Origin: Euryodendron excelsum
Lineage: Eukaryota; Streptophyta; Magnoliopsida; Ericales; Pentaphylacaceae
Direction of reading: 5' to 3'
Length of the DNA stretch: 64,000 bases
Assembly (NCBI GenBank): GCA_033060915.1
Contig: CM065385.1
Coordinates: 12,822,001 to 12,886,000 of the forward strand
The notes below the pieces were generated by a model. It was not told where the DNA came from and did not search any database. It worked only from the letters and a program-made list of their open reading frames with translations. This document shows positions 10,924 through 21,800 of this stretch, in pieces. The translations under genes and the position numbers were made by a program. Numbering within the stretch: position 1 is the first letter of the stretch; each line of letters begins with the position of its first letter.

Positions 10924-12986
10924 CGTCACCAATTTTTCTGAATCTCTCTTGGATTGCACAATTATTGTGGAAAAGTTTAAACAAACATTCCCGGCGGTGG
11001 AGCGTATGCTACATATGCCCAAATTTTGATCAGATCGATCAAACTTTGCCTAGCCCTTAAGATTTTGCCAGTACAGAGTGTGCCACGTGGCATTCTGCCA
11101 GTGGAACAGTACTGGTGTATGTAACACATGCGACAGAGCAATTTTTGCCCAAGTGCATGTGCTACATGTGCTAGGCCTCTCCAGGTTTGCTTATAAATAC
11201 TGGCCTCCCCCTTTGCATATTCCAGGATCGAAATTAGTAGTGAAGCGCTACAAAAATCTCTTTTAAACCTCAAATTCCTATATACATCTCACACTTCAAG
11301 CACTTAGGTTAGATTCCATCTCCCTCTAACCCATACACTACACCTATATAGCCCTCAATGCCATAAAAAACCTCATTCCAACCCCTTTAAGCCTCTTCAA
11401 GACTATTCAAGCTCAAGTCAAAGCATCCATGGAGGTTTTAAAGTGTTTGAAGGCAAAAGGTAGCATTCTCTTTACATTTTTGCAATCCCCACTCCTCTCT
11501 TCTCCCTCTTAGCCTATTTAGGCTATTCTCTATTTTAACCCCCCATCTTTTACCCCCCTTTTCTTATATGCTTGAAACAAGGAAACTCTTAGTTTGTGCC
11601 TAGAGGAAATTTTGTGAGAACCACCATGTAGGGAGCTTCTCACAAACCTACTTTAAAATGGTATGGCCGTGAAGCACCTTGCAATTTGGTGAAACCTCTA
11701 GTCTTGTATGATTCCATGACCCTTTGCGTATGGTTATCTTGTTCATGTTTTGCATGCTTAACTTTGTTTCCATGTTCACAACTATTTTTTCAAAACTTTC
11801 ACTATCTCTTTTTTGTATTATTCATAAAGCTGCATATTCAAATGATTCCCTAAAAAATGATTCTAGAGTTGGTTCCTTGAAGCCTAGGTCAAACCCTCAA
11901 TTTTCACACATTAGAAAACCCTCTTTAAGTCCCTTAACTTTATTTTGCAACCCTACATGTCATTATTTTTCAAAGTTGCACTAAAATGACTTTCAAACCT
12001 CTTCTTTTATGTTGATTTTAAGGATTTTATTCTCTTGAACTTTGTGGTTGAAATGGTCCTTTGGAACCCTCTCTTGAGTGGTCTTCCTATTATCTTGATC
12101 ATATGAACCCTAGTTCATTAGAGTTGGTTCTATTCACTTCAAAATGATTTTCTAAACAATCCCCTTCAAAAAGGATTCTCAAAATTTCACTCTCTTTAAT
12201 TTGCATAAAAATGATTTCCCTAAACCATTATTTTCACTTTGATTTTTAGAAGTTTTGCTCTCTTGAATATTGTGGTTGGAATGGTCTTATGGAGTTCTCT
12301 TTGGAGTGATTTCCTTCAAATTAACCATATGAACCCTTTTTCTTTAGGGTGATCTTCAACCTCTTAAAAGTGGTTTTCCAAAGCCTCCTTTCCAAAACCA
12401 ATTTTCAAATGATTATGCTCTTTAATTTTCAAGTTTTCAAAACTACTTATTCAATATTGATTTTCACAAGATTAGTTCTCTTGAGTTAGTGGGTGAAATG
12501 GTTCCAAGGCAACCCTCTTTCAAGTGGTTTTCAAATGTCAACCTAGGGGTGATTAGACATGTAGGTACCGAAAGGGCGAAATAGGGTGATGATCTTAGGA
12601 TATCTTCCCTACATGTAACCAACCTCCGAACGATAGATTTCTATTTCCGAAAGACCAAGATAGAGTTATTTTCAGAAAAAGGGCTTAAAACTTTCCAAGG
12701 GTTGCCAAACAACTTAGTTTCTTAAAAACCCTCACTGGAGGAAGTTTCCTAAACCTTTTTCTAAAACCTTAAGTTTAATTATTAGATTATACTTAGTTTT
12801 AGGTGACCTAACTCACCTTAATCAAGTTAGGTGGTGACTCCAAACTTTTTCCAAAAGCCCTTAAATCAAATCAATTTCAAGTTCAAACCTAGTCGTACTC
12901 GTTTTTCTAGGAAAACAAGTTTTAATGAGAGATCACTGTGCTTTTTCCTGAGCCAAAAGGACTTGGTTAAAAACTGGGGCACGACA
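10924..12986 (+). mobile_element. Type B Tat LTR, second part of the plus-strand element's 5' LTR
   Basis: This continues 5729-6690 after the solo LTR and ends GGGGCACGACA at 12986, directly before the primer site. It matches 44050-45657 and 47344-47680 of the 3' LTR at roughly 85 percent by eye. Near 12541 the two halves of a 1.65-kb deletion meet: the segment holding the 46-bp repeats and the TACGTAGGCAAC block, present at about 45657-47344, is missing. A G-box core, CCACGTGG, is at 11083-11090 and a TATA box at 11192-11198. Confidence 0.9.
11083..11198 (+). promoter_or_regulatory. LTR promoter: G-box and TATA box (type B)
   Basis: CCACGTGGC at 11083 is a perfect plant G-box/ABRE core, and TATAAAT follows at 11192-11198. 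The arrangement is repeated at 31004/31112 and, with a mutated box (CCATGTGG), at about 44205/44310. G-boxes bind plant bZIP and bHLH factors, so stress- or light-linked activity is possible; that is inference. Confidence 0.55.
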
Positions 12987-12988
12987 TT

Positions 12989-13006
12989 TGGCGACTCCAC
13001 TAGGGA
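12989..13006 (+). promoter_or_regulatory. Primer binding site, tRNA-Arg type (plus-strand element)
   Basis: TGGCGACTCCACTAGGGA begins two bases after the LTR end at 12986. It differs by one base from the site at 979-996. It fixes the orientation of the large element and identifies its 5' LTR. Confidence 0.88.
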
Positions 13007-14575
13007 CACTTAGAGGGTTAGGCCATTGTCATGCCTCTTCACCCTTCACTCACCTAGAATCTCTAGTTACTTTGTCTAGTTTTATCCACTTTTCAAATTT
13101 TTCTAAGTTTTCAAAACAAATATTATTTTCCAAAATGGTTTTCAAATAAGTGTCACCACTTGCATTCATTACTTACATTCATGCTCTCGCATTGACCATC
13201 CATTTTATCTTGTATTGAGTTTTTCGAAAAGTTACTAACTCTTTGCATCTTCTTTTGCAAGTGGACCTTTGCTCACATTTCATTTTTTTTTTTTATGTCA
13301 TAAGTACTGCCATGAATGTGATGAATGAACAGGATGAGATGTGTGTTGTTGGATCCTTTCCTCTATTTTTGAAAATTCCACACACACTTGGTGCGCTCAC
13401 TTGCATTTGTATTTTGCATTTTGCATAAATTACCTAGTTACTACCCTTCTTGATAGAAAGGGGAACAATATATTGACTGTGGGTAGATGTGTCAGTTTCT
13501 TAGCCTACGGTCTCTTGATAGTTCCCCCACTCGAACCACCAACAAAAGATGAAGTTCACCCTTTCGGAGGCGGACGCTAGAGGTTTGAAAGTTCGGGAAT
13601 CGAGCTTTTTAGGAAGTATTAGTAAACCCCCAATCTCATGCTTATGCAGCACCCCATGCATAGCCAAACCTCTGCTGAATTTAAGACACACGTGTCAATT
13701 TCAAAACCAAGCAGGAAAGGGCGACTACTTTACTTTTCTTATATTTTGTTCAATTCATGTTGTTATGCCGCTTAATCTTTGTCATTATGTTATGGATACA
13801 TCTCTTTGCATCATAATTTTTCATGCATTCGTATTCATTTCAAGACAAGAATTTCCAAAGTAATTCAAACCATTGCATCTTCAAGCATCTGATTAACTCT
13901 TAGAGAATGGCCTAAAGACCTTCTCACTCAAATCAAGCTAACCAAAACTCTTAAGGGTACCAAGTGACCCTGGAGACTCATGGCATACATCAAAGTCATC
14001 TTATAAAGAGGGGCCCTAATCTCTCTTAGCTCACAGAAATAGGGCTGCCAAGAAGACAGGGGGCAATCCAAATCAAAGTCTTTCACCGACCTCCATCCAA
14101 GAAGGGAAATCTGAAGACTTAAGAGTAGTTTAGGATTCCAAATGTAAAGATAAGAGAGGTGAAGAAAAATGTTCCCTCTCCCCGTGTCAATGTACTTTTG
14201 AAAATTCCATGTACAAAGGAAATTCATTTCAATAAAATTGTTATTACTATTAAATGAATTAGTGTATGAATGAATGGCTACAGGTACAGGTATAGTATTG
14301 CATAACAGGGGCAAGGCCCTATCTCCAGAGCTTGAGCCGAAGCATCATGCTTAGTCCCCCTTAAAAAGCAGGGGCATCTCTAAGTCATACATTGCATAAA
14401 GATTTCCCAAGACAGACACTAACTTGAAAATTATATGTTGTTTGCCTCCTTACCTTTCCAAAGGATTGAACTCTAGAAAAGGACGTTCCAGGAAAGCTAC
14501 AAATCATAAAGCACTATGAAAGGCACGACAAGGATCCTCGCCATAAAATAAGGAAAAAGGCCAGTGTAAGAGACA
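13007..14575 (+). mobile_element. 5' leader of the plus-strand Tat element
   Basis: About 1.57 kb separates the primer site from the first gag-like ATG. No ORF here is convincing. The block at 13440-13720 matches the leaders at 320-650 and 63400-63690 (reverse complement). The part around 14240-14400 (GTATTGCATAACAGGGGCA, ATCATGCTTAGTCCCCCTT) matches the duplicated leader module at 61985-63400. A run of 16 T's lies near 13276. Confidence 0.8.
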
Positions 14576-15217
14576 ATGGATCCCGTGGAGCCGGTGGCCC
14601 TCCCACCGGTTAATAAGGCCATCAACCCAAGATAGGTAAAGGGAAAGTTGGGCGATATCTCCACAACACTGAAAACTATGGCTGACAAATTACTGAAAAT
14701 AGTCCAGGATGACAGAAAGGAGTGGAGCCCTAACAAAGCTTGGCCAATTCTGGAACAGTCACCAAAGAGTCTTCAAGAAATCCTTACTCCTAATGGGACC
14801 TCCCTCGCAATTAAAATCCAAAGGGCAAACCTCCTTAAGACCATAATAAAAACGGACAAATCATCAGAACCTTTCTTGATTATCCAGCCTAAGCAGACTA
14901 GTCTAATTTTAACCACTGAAGCCTTACGCCACTCCCCATACTTCCGTATCATTCTCCCTCCTTACCAAGAACCAGAACCCCTAGAGCCCATAGTTGCAAT
15001 GGCTGGGTTCATCTCACATATGGATCCTAGACGAGCCATGAGAGCCACACCTCCCATATATGCTCCCGCACCACCAAACATTCCTCCATCAACTGTCACC
15101 CTACCCATCTTTCCCAAAATGAAAAACCCTTCTCCCTTCTCCCTGCCAATACCAAGAAAGATGACCCTACCACTACTATCCCAATTGCCTATCACTGGCC
15201 TACACAAAGTTCCCTGA
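14576..15217 (+). pseudogene. Decayed Tat gag, N-terminal remnant
   Basis: An ATG at 14576 opens a frame that continues past one stop (about 14633, between the NPR and VKGKLGD residues) to 15217. The product starts MDPVEPVALPP, includes GDISTTLKTMADKLLK, and ends in a Pro-rich stretch. From memory this resembles the N-terminus of Tat-lineage gag polyproteins. About 214 codons remain of an expected 500-600 or more; the capsid core and any CCHC zinc knuckle are not visible, so a large deletion is likely. The next recognisable segment is the gag-protease linker after 15330. The lineage call is stronger from the protease and RT than from this fragment. Confidence 0.65.
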
Positions 15218-15329
15218 AACTACCCCCCAACTCTTGACCAAACCACAAAAAGAATCCATTACAAAAATAGGGGGAATGACCAGGTCTAGCCGATGCTACA
15301 CCTCAGAGGAAGTAGAAAGGAGAAGAAAA

Positions 15330-16200
15330 GGGAAAGATAAATAGGGAGAATGTTCAAACCCACTAATAGAGCACGAGATTTCTAAGTTTGCTAAAACATT
15401 GAAGAAGAACGACTACGATGGAATGGAACAATTGAAGAAGACCCCCTCCCACATCTCCATGTTGGGACTACTTCTCACATCTGAAACGCATCGCAATGCC
15501 TTGCTTAAAGTTCTCAAAGAGGCCCATGTATAGGACAGTTTCACCCTTGAAAAATTGCAAAATATGGTAGGACTCGTCATGGCACCAAATGTCATCAGTT
15601 TTATTGATGATGAAATCCTTACGCATGGGACTGGACATACTCAAGCCCTGCATGTGACGGTCAAAACCAAAGGGATGATTGTTTCCAGGGTATTGGTAGA
15701 CACTAGATCAACTCTGAATGTTTACCCATACTCAACCCTGGAAAGGCTTAGGATGGACCAATTCCACTTGAACCATAGCAGTATCATCTTATGAGCCTTT
15801 GATGGATCCAGAAGAGAAATAATGGAAAAAATTGAGATACCCATCAAAATAGGGTCTATCACCTTCACCATCAAATTTTAAGTTCTGCAAATACTGTTGG
15901 CTTATAATATGTTGCTTGGGCGGCCCTGGATTCATTCAGCAGGGCCAATACCATCTAGTCTTCATCAGAAGGTCAAATTCATTATCAAGGCTAGGGTAAT
16001 TTCTATTTATGCTGAAAAAGAATTTGCAATCTACAAAACTAACGCGGTCCCCTACACTGAATTGGTTGCCCCATCCTGTTTTCAATCACTGGAGTATGTC
16101 ACTGTAATACATAAAGGAGATATGGTCGAGCCCAAATATTTAGATAACACACAAATGATCACATGCTATTTTCAAAAGAATGGATACCAACCAGGAAAAT
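15330..16200 (+). pseudogene. Decayed Tat aspartic protease, first part
   Basis: The frame reads through a linker with ISMLGLLLTSE-HRNALL-type residues, then the protease. The catalytic triplet region is VLVDTRSTLN at about 15690-15720: the Asp is kept but the Gly of the usual D-T/N-G is Arg. Further on are GSRREIM and YNMLLGRPWIHSAG (about 15900-15950), a signature of Tat-lineage proteases. Stops interrupt it at about 15532, 15793 and 15879. The end, GYQPGK, is split by the solo LTR at 16201 and resumes at 18320. Normally it would be cleaved from a gag-pro-pol polyprotein to mature the particle; this copy cannot make a product. Confidence 0.85.
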
Positions 16201-18314
16201 TATTGGTCTAAAAGGCAACCCAAGAGGGGGGTGAATTGGGTTTTTCGAAGATTAATAACAATTAAGATTAATTAAAATTAATCTAAGCAATGTAATAATG
16301 ATTAATCTATATGCAATGCAATATAATCAGAGAAAGGAAAGAAAACAGAGCATAAGAAAGAACACACAGATTTACCGAAGTTCAACCATAACTCGTGGTC
16401 TACGTCCTCACCCCAAGACCTCCTTGAAATCTTCTTTCACTATGTAATCACCAATTACAAATGGGCTGCTGATTGACAAAGTGCTCAGCTCACTATACAC
16501 AAGAACTCCTCACTGAGCTCTTCAATATCCAAGTGGTTTTGTCCAAGCTCCACTCAAACTTACAAGAGTTTTGCTTTTACAAGAGAACTCTCAAACTCTC
16601 AATTACAAGTGTATAAAAGTATACAAGTAACTAACACACTCTCTAGCAAGAGTAGATATTACAATATGAGCTCACAGATAAAGACATGAAGAATATTTAG
16701 AGTATATCAGTGATTCAGTCAGTTTGATTTCATTTTTGTCTTCAATCCCTTATATAAATGTAGCTGGAAGTTTTTATATATACCTCTGTATTGATTCCAT
16801 CCGTTAGAGGTTGTTGGGTATCATTAATGCACGTACAATATGTTATAACGTTAAGAAAAATAGCCGTTATATCTATGGAGTCAGCTCTAGGTTTGTGGAG
16901 TCGACACTTTCTGCTTCTGTATTTACCAGATGTAGTTCACTGACTTTATGAGTCCGCTCTTCACATCAATGAGGCGACTCCTTGTACATTCTGTCTTCAC
17001 ATCTTTGGCTTCTGCTGTCATGAGATGACTCTTTATCTTCAAGTGTCCGCTCATTGATCATGTCATTTTCAAGTCTTTGCGTCTGATCCCATGAGGCGAC
17101 TCTTCATTACAATGAGTCCACACATTGTCTACCTGGTCTCTAGGCTTTTTGCTTCTGTGATCAAGAGGCGACACTTCATTTTTCATGAGTCCACTTATTG
17201 TTTATTTTGTCTTCAGGCCTTTTGCTTCTATAATCAAGAGGCGACTCCTCATTTCTATGAGTCCCCCCATTGTCCATTTGGTCTTTAAGCCTTTTGTTTC
17301 TGTAATCAAGAGGCGACTCCTCATTTTCATGAGTCCCCTCATTGTCTAGAAATCTGCTTTCTTACTTCTAATGATTCAACTTATCTCAGCACCGGTATAA
17401 GATCTTCAAGGAGTATGTCTTTGGGGTATGATGATCAATCAAATCTTCTTAACTCATCAGAGTTAACTTCTATTCAATTTGGATTGAATCAATCATTGGA
17501 TATTGATCTTCTCTTGACTCTCAAACTGTCAGAGCTTCATTAGATCAATGTTCATCTTTTTTTCTTCATTTGCAAAACTTTCTCTTTCATTGCAGAACAT
17601 CTTCTTCAATGCCAAGCTTCCTCAATTATGTAGAGCTTCACAATACTTCATTGTCGAGTTGTTCTCTTTGCTAGGAATTCTTCTTTCTTCTTTAAAATCA
17701 CTTCAATGAGACTTTTGCAAGCTTGATGAAATATCTTCATACGTCTAGTCTTCATTGATTCTTTACATTGTAGAAGAATTCTTTACTTAGATTCCAGGTA
17801 GAGATCAGACAATTATTGTGGGTCTTCTTTTCATGCAACTTCAATCACATTATCCTGAATTGATCTTTGTATGCTTGATGAAGTCATCTCTTGAGCATTT
17901 TCAATCTCTTCAACAATTAATTCCTCTTCAACTGATCTTTGCACCTCTTCAACTAATCTTTACATATTCCGATGAAGTCTTCAGTCTATCTTGAGTGCAA
18001 ATCAATCTTCATTGAATCTATGCATACTTGATGAAACTTCATTTGAACACCATCAATCTCTTTGAATGTAGAGCATTTGTTTGAAGTAGAGATAGGCATC
18101 ACTCCTCTGTTTGGTTCATTGCATAGCTCTAGAATTTGTTGTGCATTCTTTTTGACATGCATTAGACTTAAGATTGAACTTGAAGTCTAAATTATGAACT
18201 TTGTTAATCTGCACACTAAGTAGATTCATTAGTAAAATAACATAAGGTTTAGTTATCATCAAAATCAATATAGGAATTAACCTTAAGTCAACAAGGATCA
18301 ATCTTGAGTCAACA
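16201..18314. mobile_element. Solo LTR of another family, Copia-like ends, TSD AAAAT (2114 bp)
   Basis: AAAAT at 16196-16200 and 18315-18319 flanks a segment starting TATTGGTC (probably once TGTTGG) and ending GAGTCAACA. Removing it and one AAAAT rejoins the protease frame as PGK, a stop, then LGKRLQGIP, so the boundaries are firm. TGTTG...CAACA ends are common in Ty1/copia LTRs, but I cannot name the family, and the strand is unproven. The segment opens with GGCAACCCAAGAGGGGGGTG, contains a 72-bp tandem repeat, and has no convincing coding frame. Confidence 0.85.
16965..17350. repeat. About 72-bp tandem repeat in the non-Tat solo LTR
   Basis: GAGGCGAC recurs at 16971, 17093, 17165, 17238 and 17310, with a variant GAGATGAC at 17022. 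The last four spacings are 71-73 bases. Units share TTTTGCTTCTGTAATCAA before the motif and CATGAGTCC after it. Confidence 0.75.
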
Positions 18315-18470
18315 AAAATGACTAGGAAAAAGGTTACAAGGGATTCCCGAAATTCCAAACATACTATCTCAAAAGCACACTTTCGGCCTGGGATATAAGC
18401 CAACAAAGAAGGAAATTAGGAAACAGACCTAAAAGAGAAAGCAGCAAAGGGTCACTCAAGGAAATGGAGA
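18315..18470 (+). pseudogene. Decayed Tat protease, C-terminal part
   Basis: After the solo LTR the frame resumes with LGKRLQGIP and FGLGYKPTKKEI (about 18327-18425), the glycine-rich segment that follows the protease in Tat elements. A homologous remnant with GYQYGKGLG and LGYCPRPKEI lies on the minus strand at about 61380-61560. A stop follows near 18429. Confidence 0.75.
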
Positions 18471-18879
18471 AGAGGAAGAAATGACACTCCAACTCAAGGC
18501 GCTTTGCTTGACTGAGGATAGCAAAAGTCATAAGAAAGGAAAGTGTAGACTGAAGTTCAAACCAATCTATTTCAAGAAACCTTAATGATTGATGTGCCTT
18601 CGCCCTCGGACACCGAAGTACCAGAAAGTACCACTATCAGGCCAGCTTTTCCTAGAGAGAATCTCAATAATTGGGACAGTGAAGACCTCTTTCGAGCTCA
18701 TAATTTTCGGTACAGGCTTGCCAGGACAGTCCATGTACTTTTGACTCTTTAAAACTTGTCATCTGTTTATCTTTTGTTTTTGTTTCCATTTCCAATCAAG
18801 AGATGTAATTAACAATACCTATATTTATGAAAGAGCTGCTTCCCTATTTTGAATGATTCTCCTTGCTGTCTTTGATCAG
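18470..18879 (+). other. Protease-RT spacer with a possible intron end
   Basis: Coding resemblance fades after about 18700. From 18750 the strand is T-rich, and the stretch ends TTGCTGTCTTTGATCAG at 18879, a good match to a plant 3' splice site. The solo LTR at 18880 begins at that point. Ogre elements are known to carry an intron between protease and RT. The exon would resume at 23549. This is inference; no donor was fixed. Confidence 0.35.
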
Positions 18880-21800
18880 TGTAAGCACTCCATTTTTGAC
18901 CGCTCGGTAGTCTACAGTCCTTCCAGACTTATATTCAAGTCAATGTGGACATATTTTGAGTCAAGTTAACTTTCTAAGTCTAATCCTGCCTATCCATCGC
19001 TTCGCGGACCTGCTGGGCTCAAATAGAGGCAAAATAACCAAAATGCCCTTGGAGGCATTGTTCAGTCCAATTCCAAATCAGGCACGTCTTTCCGAAGACG
19101 GTAAGTCCCCTTTCTAATTCCAACAGACACATCTTTCCGAAGGAGGTAAGCCCCCTTTCCAATTCCAATTCCAATCCCTCTCTCGATAAAGTTGATTCCT
19201 CGAGACGTTAAGTCTATCTTGTCCAACATGTTTTCTGAAGAAGTTTCTTTCGAACGGTAAGTCCCTTCAAACATGTCAACTGGGACGAGACCCCAAGTCC
19301 CCTATATGGTAGAACGGTCCGCCTTTGGCACCTGTTAGCTAGCCAATGCAGAAATGTCCGTTTCAACACGCCTTCCGAGAGAGTTGACTTCTCAGGCGCT
19401 AAGTCCTTTTAGCGGCTTCTCGAGATTAGGCAGTCTCAGGAATGATTGCGAACTGTCAAAGTAGCGAAAGTACTCGTAAACATCGCAACTGTTAGAGTAG
19501 TGAAAATACTCACAAATAGGTCAATATAGGGAATTGCCAACAGATCCCTGTATCACGGGACCACTGTTAGAGTGGCAGAAACACTCAAAACCTAGGTCAA
19601 CACTAGTGCCTTCTAGCCCACTCCGATGAAAAATGACCAAATTGCCCTTAGGGCCACTTTTCAGCACGTTTTCTGAGATAATACCTAAGTCCTTAGAACG
19701 GTAAGTCCACCCTTCTAAGATTGTCTTAAAGTCAATCTGGTATGATTAGGTGCCTTTTAGTCTATTTCGGGCCAATTCCGAGACTTTTCGGTCAAGATGA
19801 CCATTTTGCCTTTAGGCATCCGAACGCCCTAGGGACCACATCGGCTATGGGTATCAAACCAGTAACCTCCTGAGAATGCTTTTTATAGTATTCTTGACCT
19901 TTTTTTATCTTTCTGGATCATTCCGAGTCAGTTCCGGCAAACCCGGTACAAAATGATAGTTTTGCCCTTAGGGGCCCGGTCGTCTTTTCTGACTACACCG
20001 GCTGTGGGTATCAAATCGGTAACCTTTGGCAACATTCTAAATAATGTTTCCAAACACCGAGTCTTCTTCAGGATATTCCAAGTCTATCTCGACAGCTTTC
20101 TGGCCCGATTGACCGTTTTGCCCCTAATGGCCCGGTCGATCCCTCTAACAAACCCTGACATCCTTTTTCAAGTCCATTACCTCCGAGACCCTATTCTAAG
20201 GGTTCCTTCCCTTTTCCAGCCTTCTGAGCCATTCTTGGTCCCTTGAATCCCTCCCGGACCTTCTGGAGTCACTCCTAGTGAAGCTAGGCTAAAAATTGCA
20301 TGTTAGTCACTAGTACAAGCGCCCAAATCTTTCCAAGAAACGTTGCTTGCCGACCTTAAAACTTTCCTAATTGGATGGCGCCACTAGTAGTGGCGCCAGC
20401 AGCATTTTTAGCCTGGCGCCACTACAATAGGTGCCAGGTCATTCCCTTGTCTATAAACACAGAGCCTCTTCCAGTGTGATGGAGGTCCGAAAACTCAGTC
20501 CAAAAACCTTACTTTTCGATATATAGAGCTCGTAGCCTCCCAAAACCCTAGTCTCCCTTAGGTCCTCTAAACCCTAGCCCCCATACACAAACTCTAGCTT
20601 CCTATACACTCATACACACTCTCCTATACTCATACACTAGCCTCCAAAGCCTCCATTGAAGACTTGAAGTGCTGCAATCTGAAGCTCTTGAAGATCGAAG
20701 CAAACACTTGAAGATCAAGATGAAGATCAAGACGAAGACTAAAGCAAAGACCGAAGCAAAGCAAGAAAAGCAAAGCACGCAAAGCTAAGCAAAATAAAGA
20801 AGACGCAAGGTAGGCTTCTTATTTACGTTTACGCATCTTCCCCTTCTCTTCTCTCTCCTAAGCCACTTGGGTTTTCTTCTATTTTAATCCCCTATCTTCT
20901 TCCCCCCTTGTCTTGCATGCTTGAAACAAGGGATTTCCAGGTCTATATGTAGGATTAGGCTATTATAAGGTCACCGTGTCGGGGGTTTTCTTTTAATCTA
21001 ATCGGAGACCATGTGAGTTCGACCCCCTTGATTATGTGATGAAGCCTTAACCTTGTATGTTCATGACCCCAATTTACATTGTGCATATCATGGTCTTGTA
21101 TTCTTCCAAATTTTTTTTCCAAATTAGTTTTCAAAACTTGCATTAAACTTGTTTTCAAAACTTGCATCAAAAACTTCTTTTTCAAAACTTGTTTTCAAAA
21201 TCACAATCCTAGGGTGATTCTAGCCTTTTCATGGTTAGGGTTGCTTTAGGAAAGTGTTACATTTAAAGTGACCAATATGGTCCATATTTTCAAAACATTG
21301 TTGTTTTCAAAACCACTATCTTAAAGTGGTTCTAACCTTCTTATGGTTAGAATCGCTTTAGGAAAGTGAGATATTTTTATAAGCTTTCTAAAAACTCTCT
21401 TTTTCTAAAAACCTCTTTTTCAATATATTTTCTAAAAACTCTTCCTAATTCCCTTACAAAATTGTTTTCAAAAGCTCTCTCCAAAAATCTATTTTTCAAA
21501 AACTCCTTTTCTATCTCTTTCCAAAAACTCACTCTAGGATTTCTTTCAAAAAATCTCCCTTTCTAAAAACTCCTCTCTAGGATTTCCTTCCGAAAATCTC
21601 CCTTTCCAAAAACTCACTTTCCAAAATCTCTTTTCTTAGAGCCCAAGTCAAGCCCTAGAACTCACGATTGGGAAACCCTAATTTTCTTTTCTAAAAACAT
21701 GATTTTTAATTTTGCCTTAAAACTTAGGTTTCCAAAATCTCCTTCTTTACACAAAAATCATAAGTTTCTAAAACTTATTTTCTACATCAAAACTATAGTC

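Noticed and set aside
13928..14314. 128-codon minus-strand frame in the leader
   Set aside because: No recognisable domain; the corresponding regions of the other two leaders are not open.
18116..18406. 96-codon minus-strand frame
   Set aside because: It spans the end of the solo LTR and the protease remnant, so it is a chance frame across a junction.
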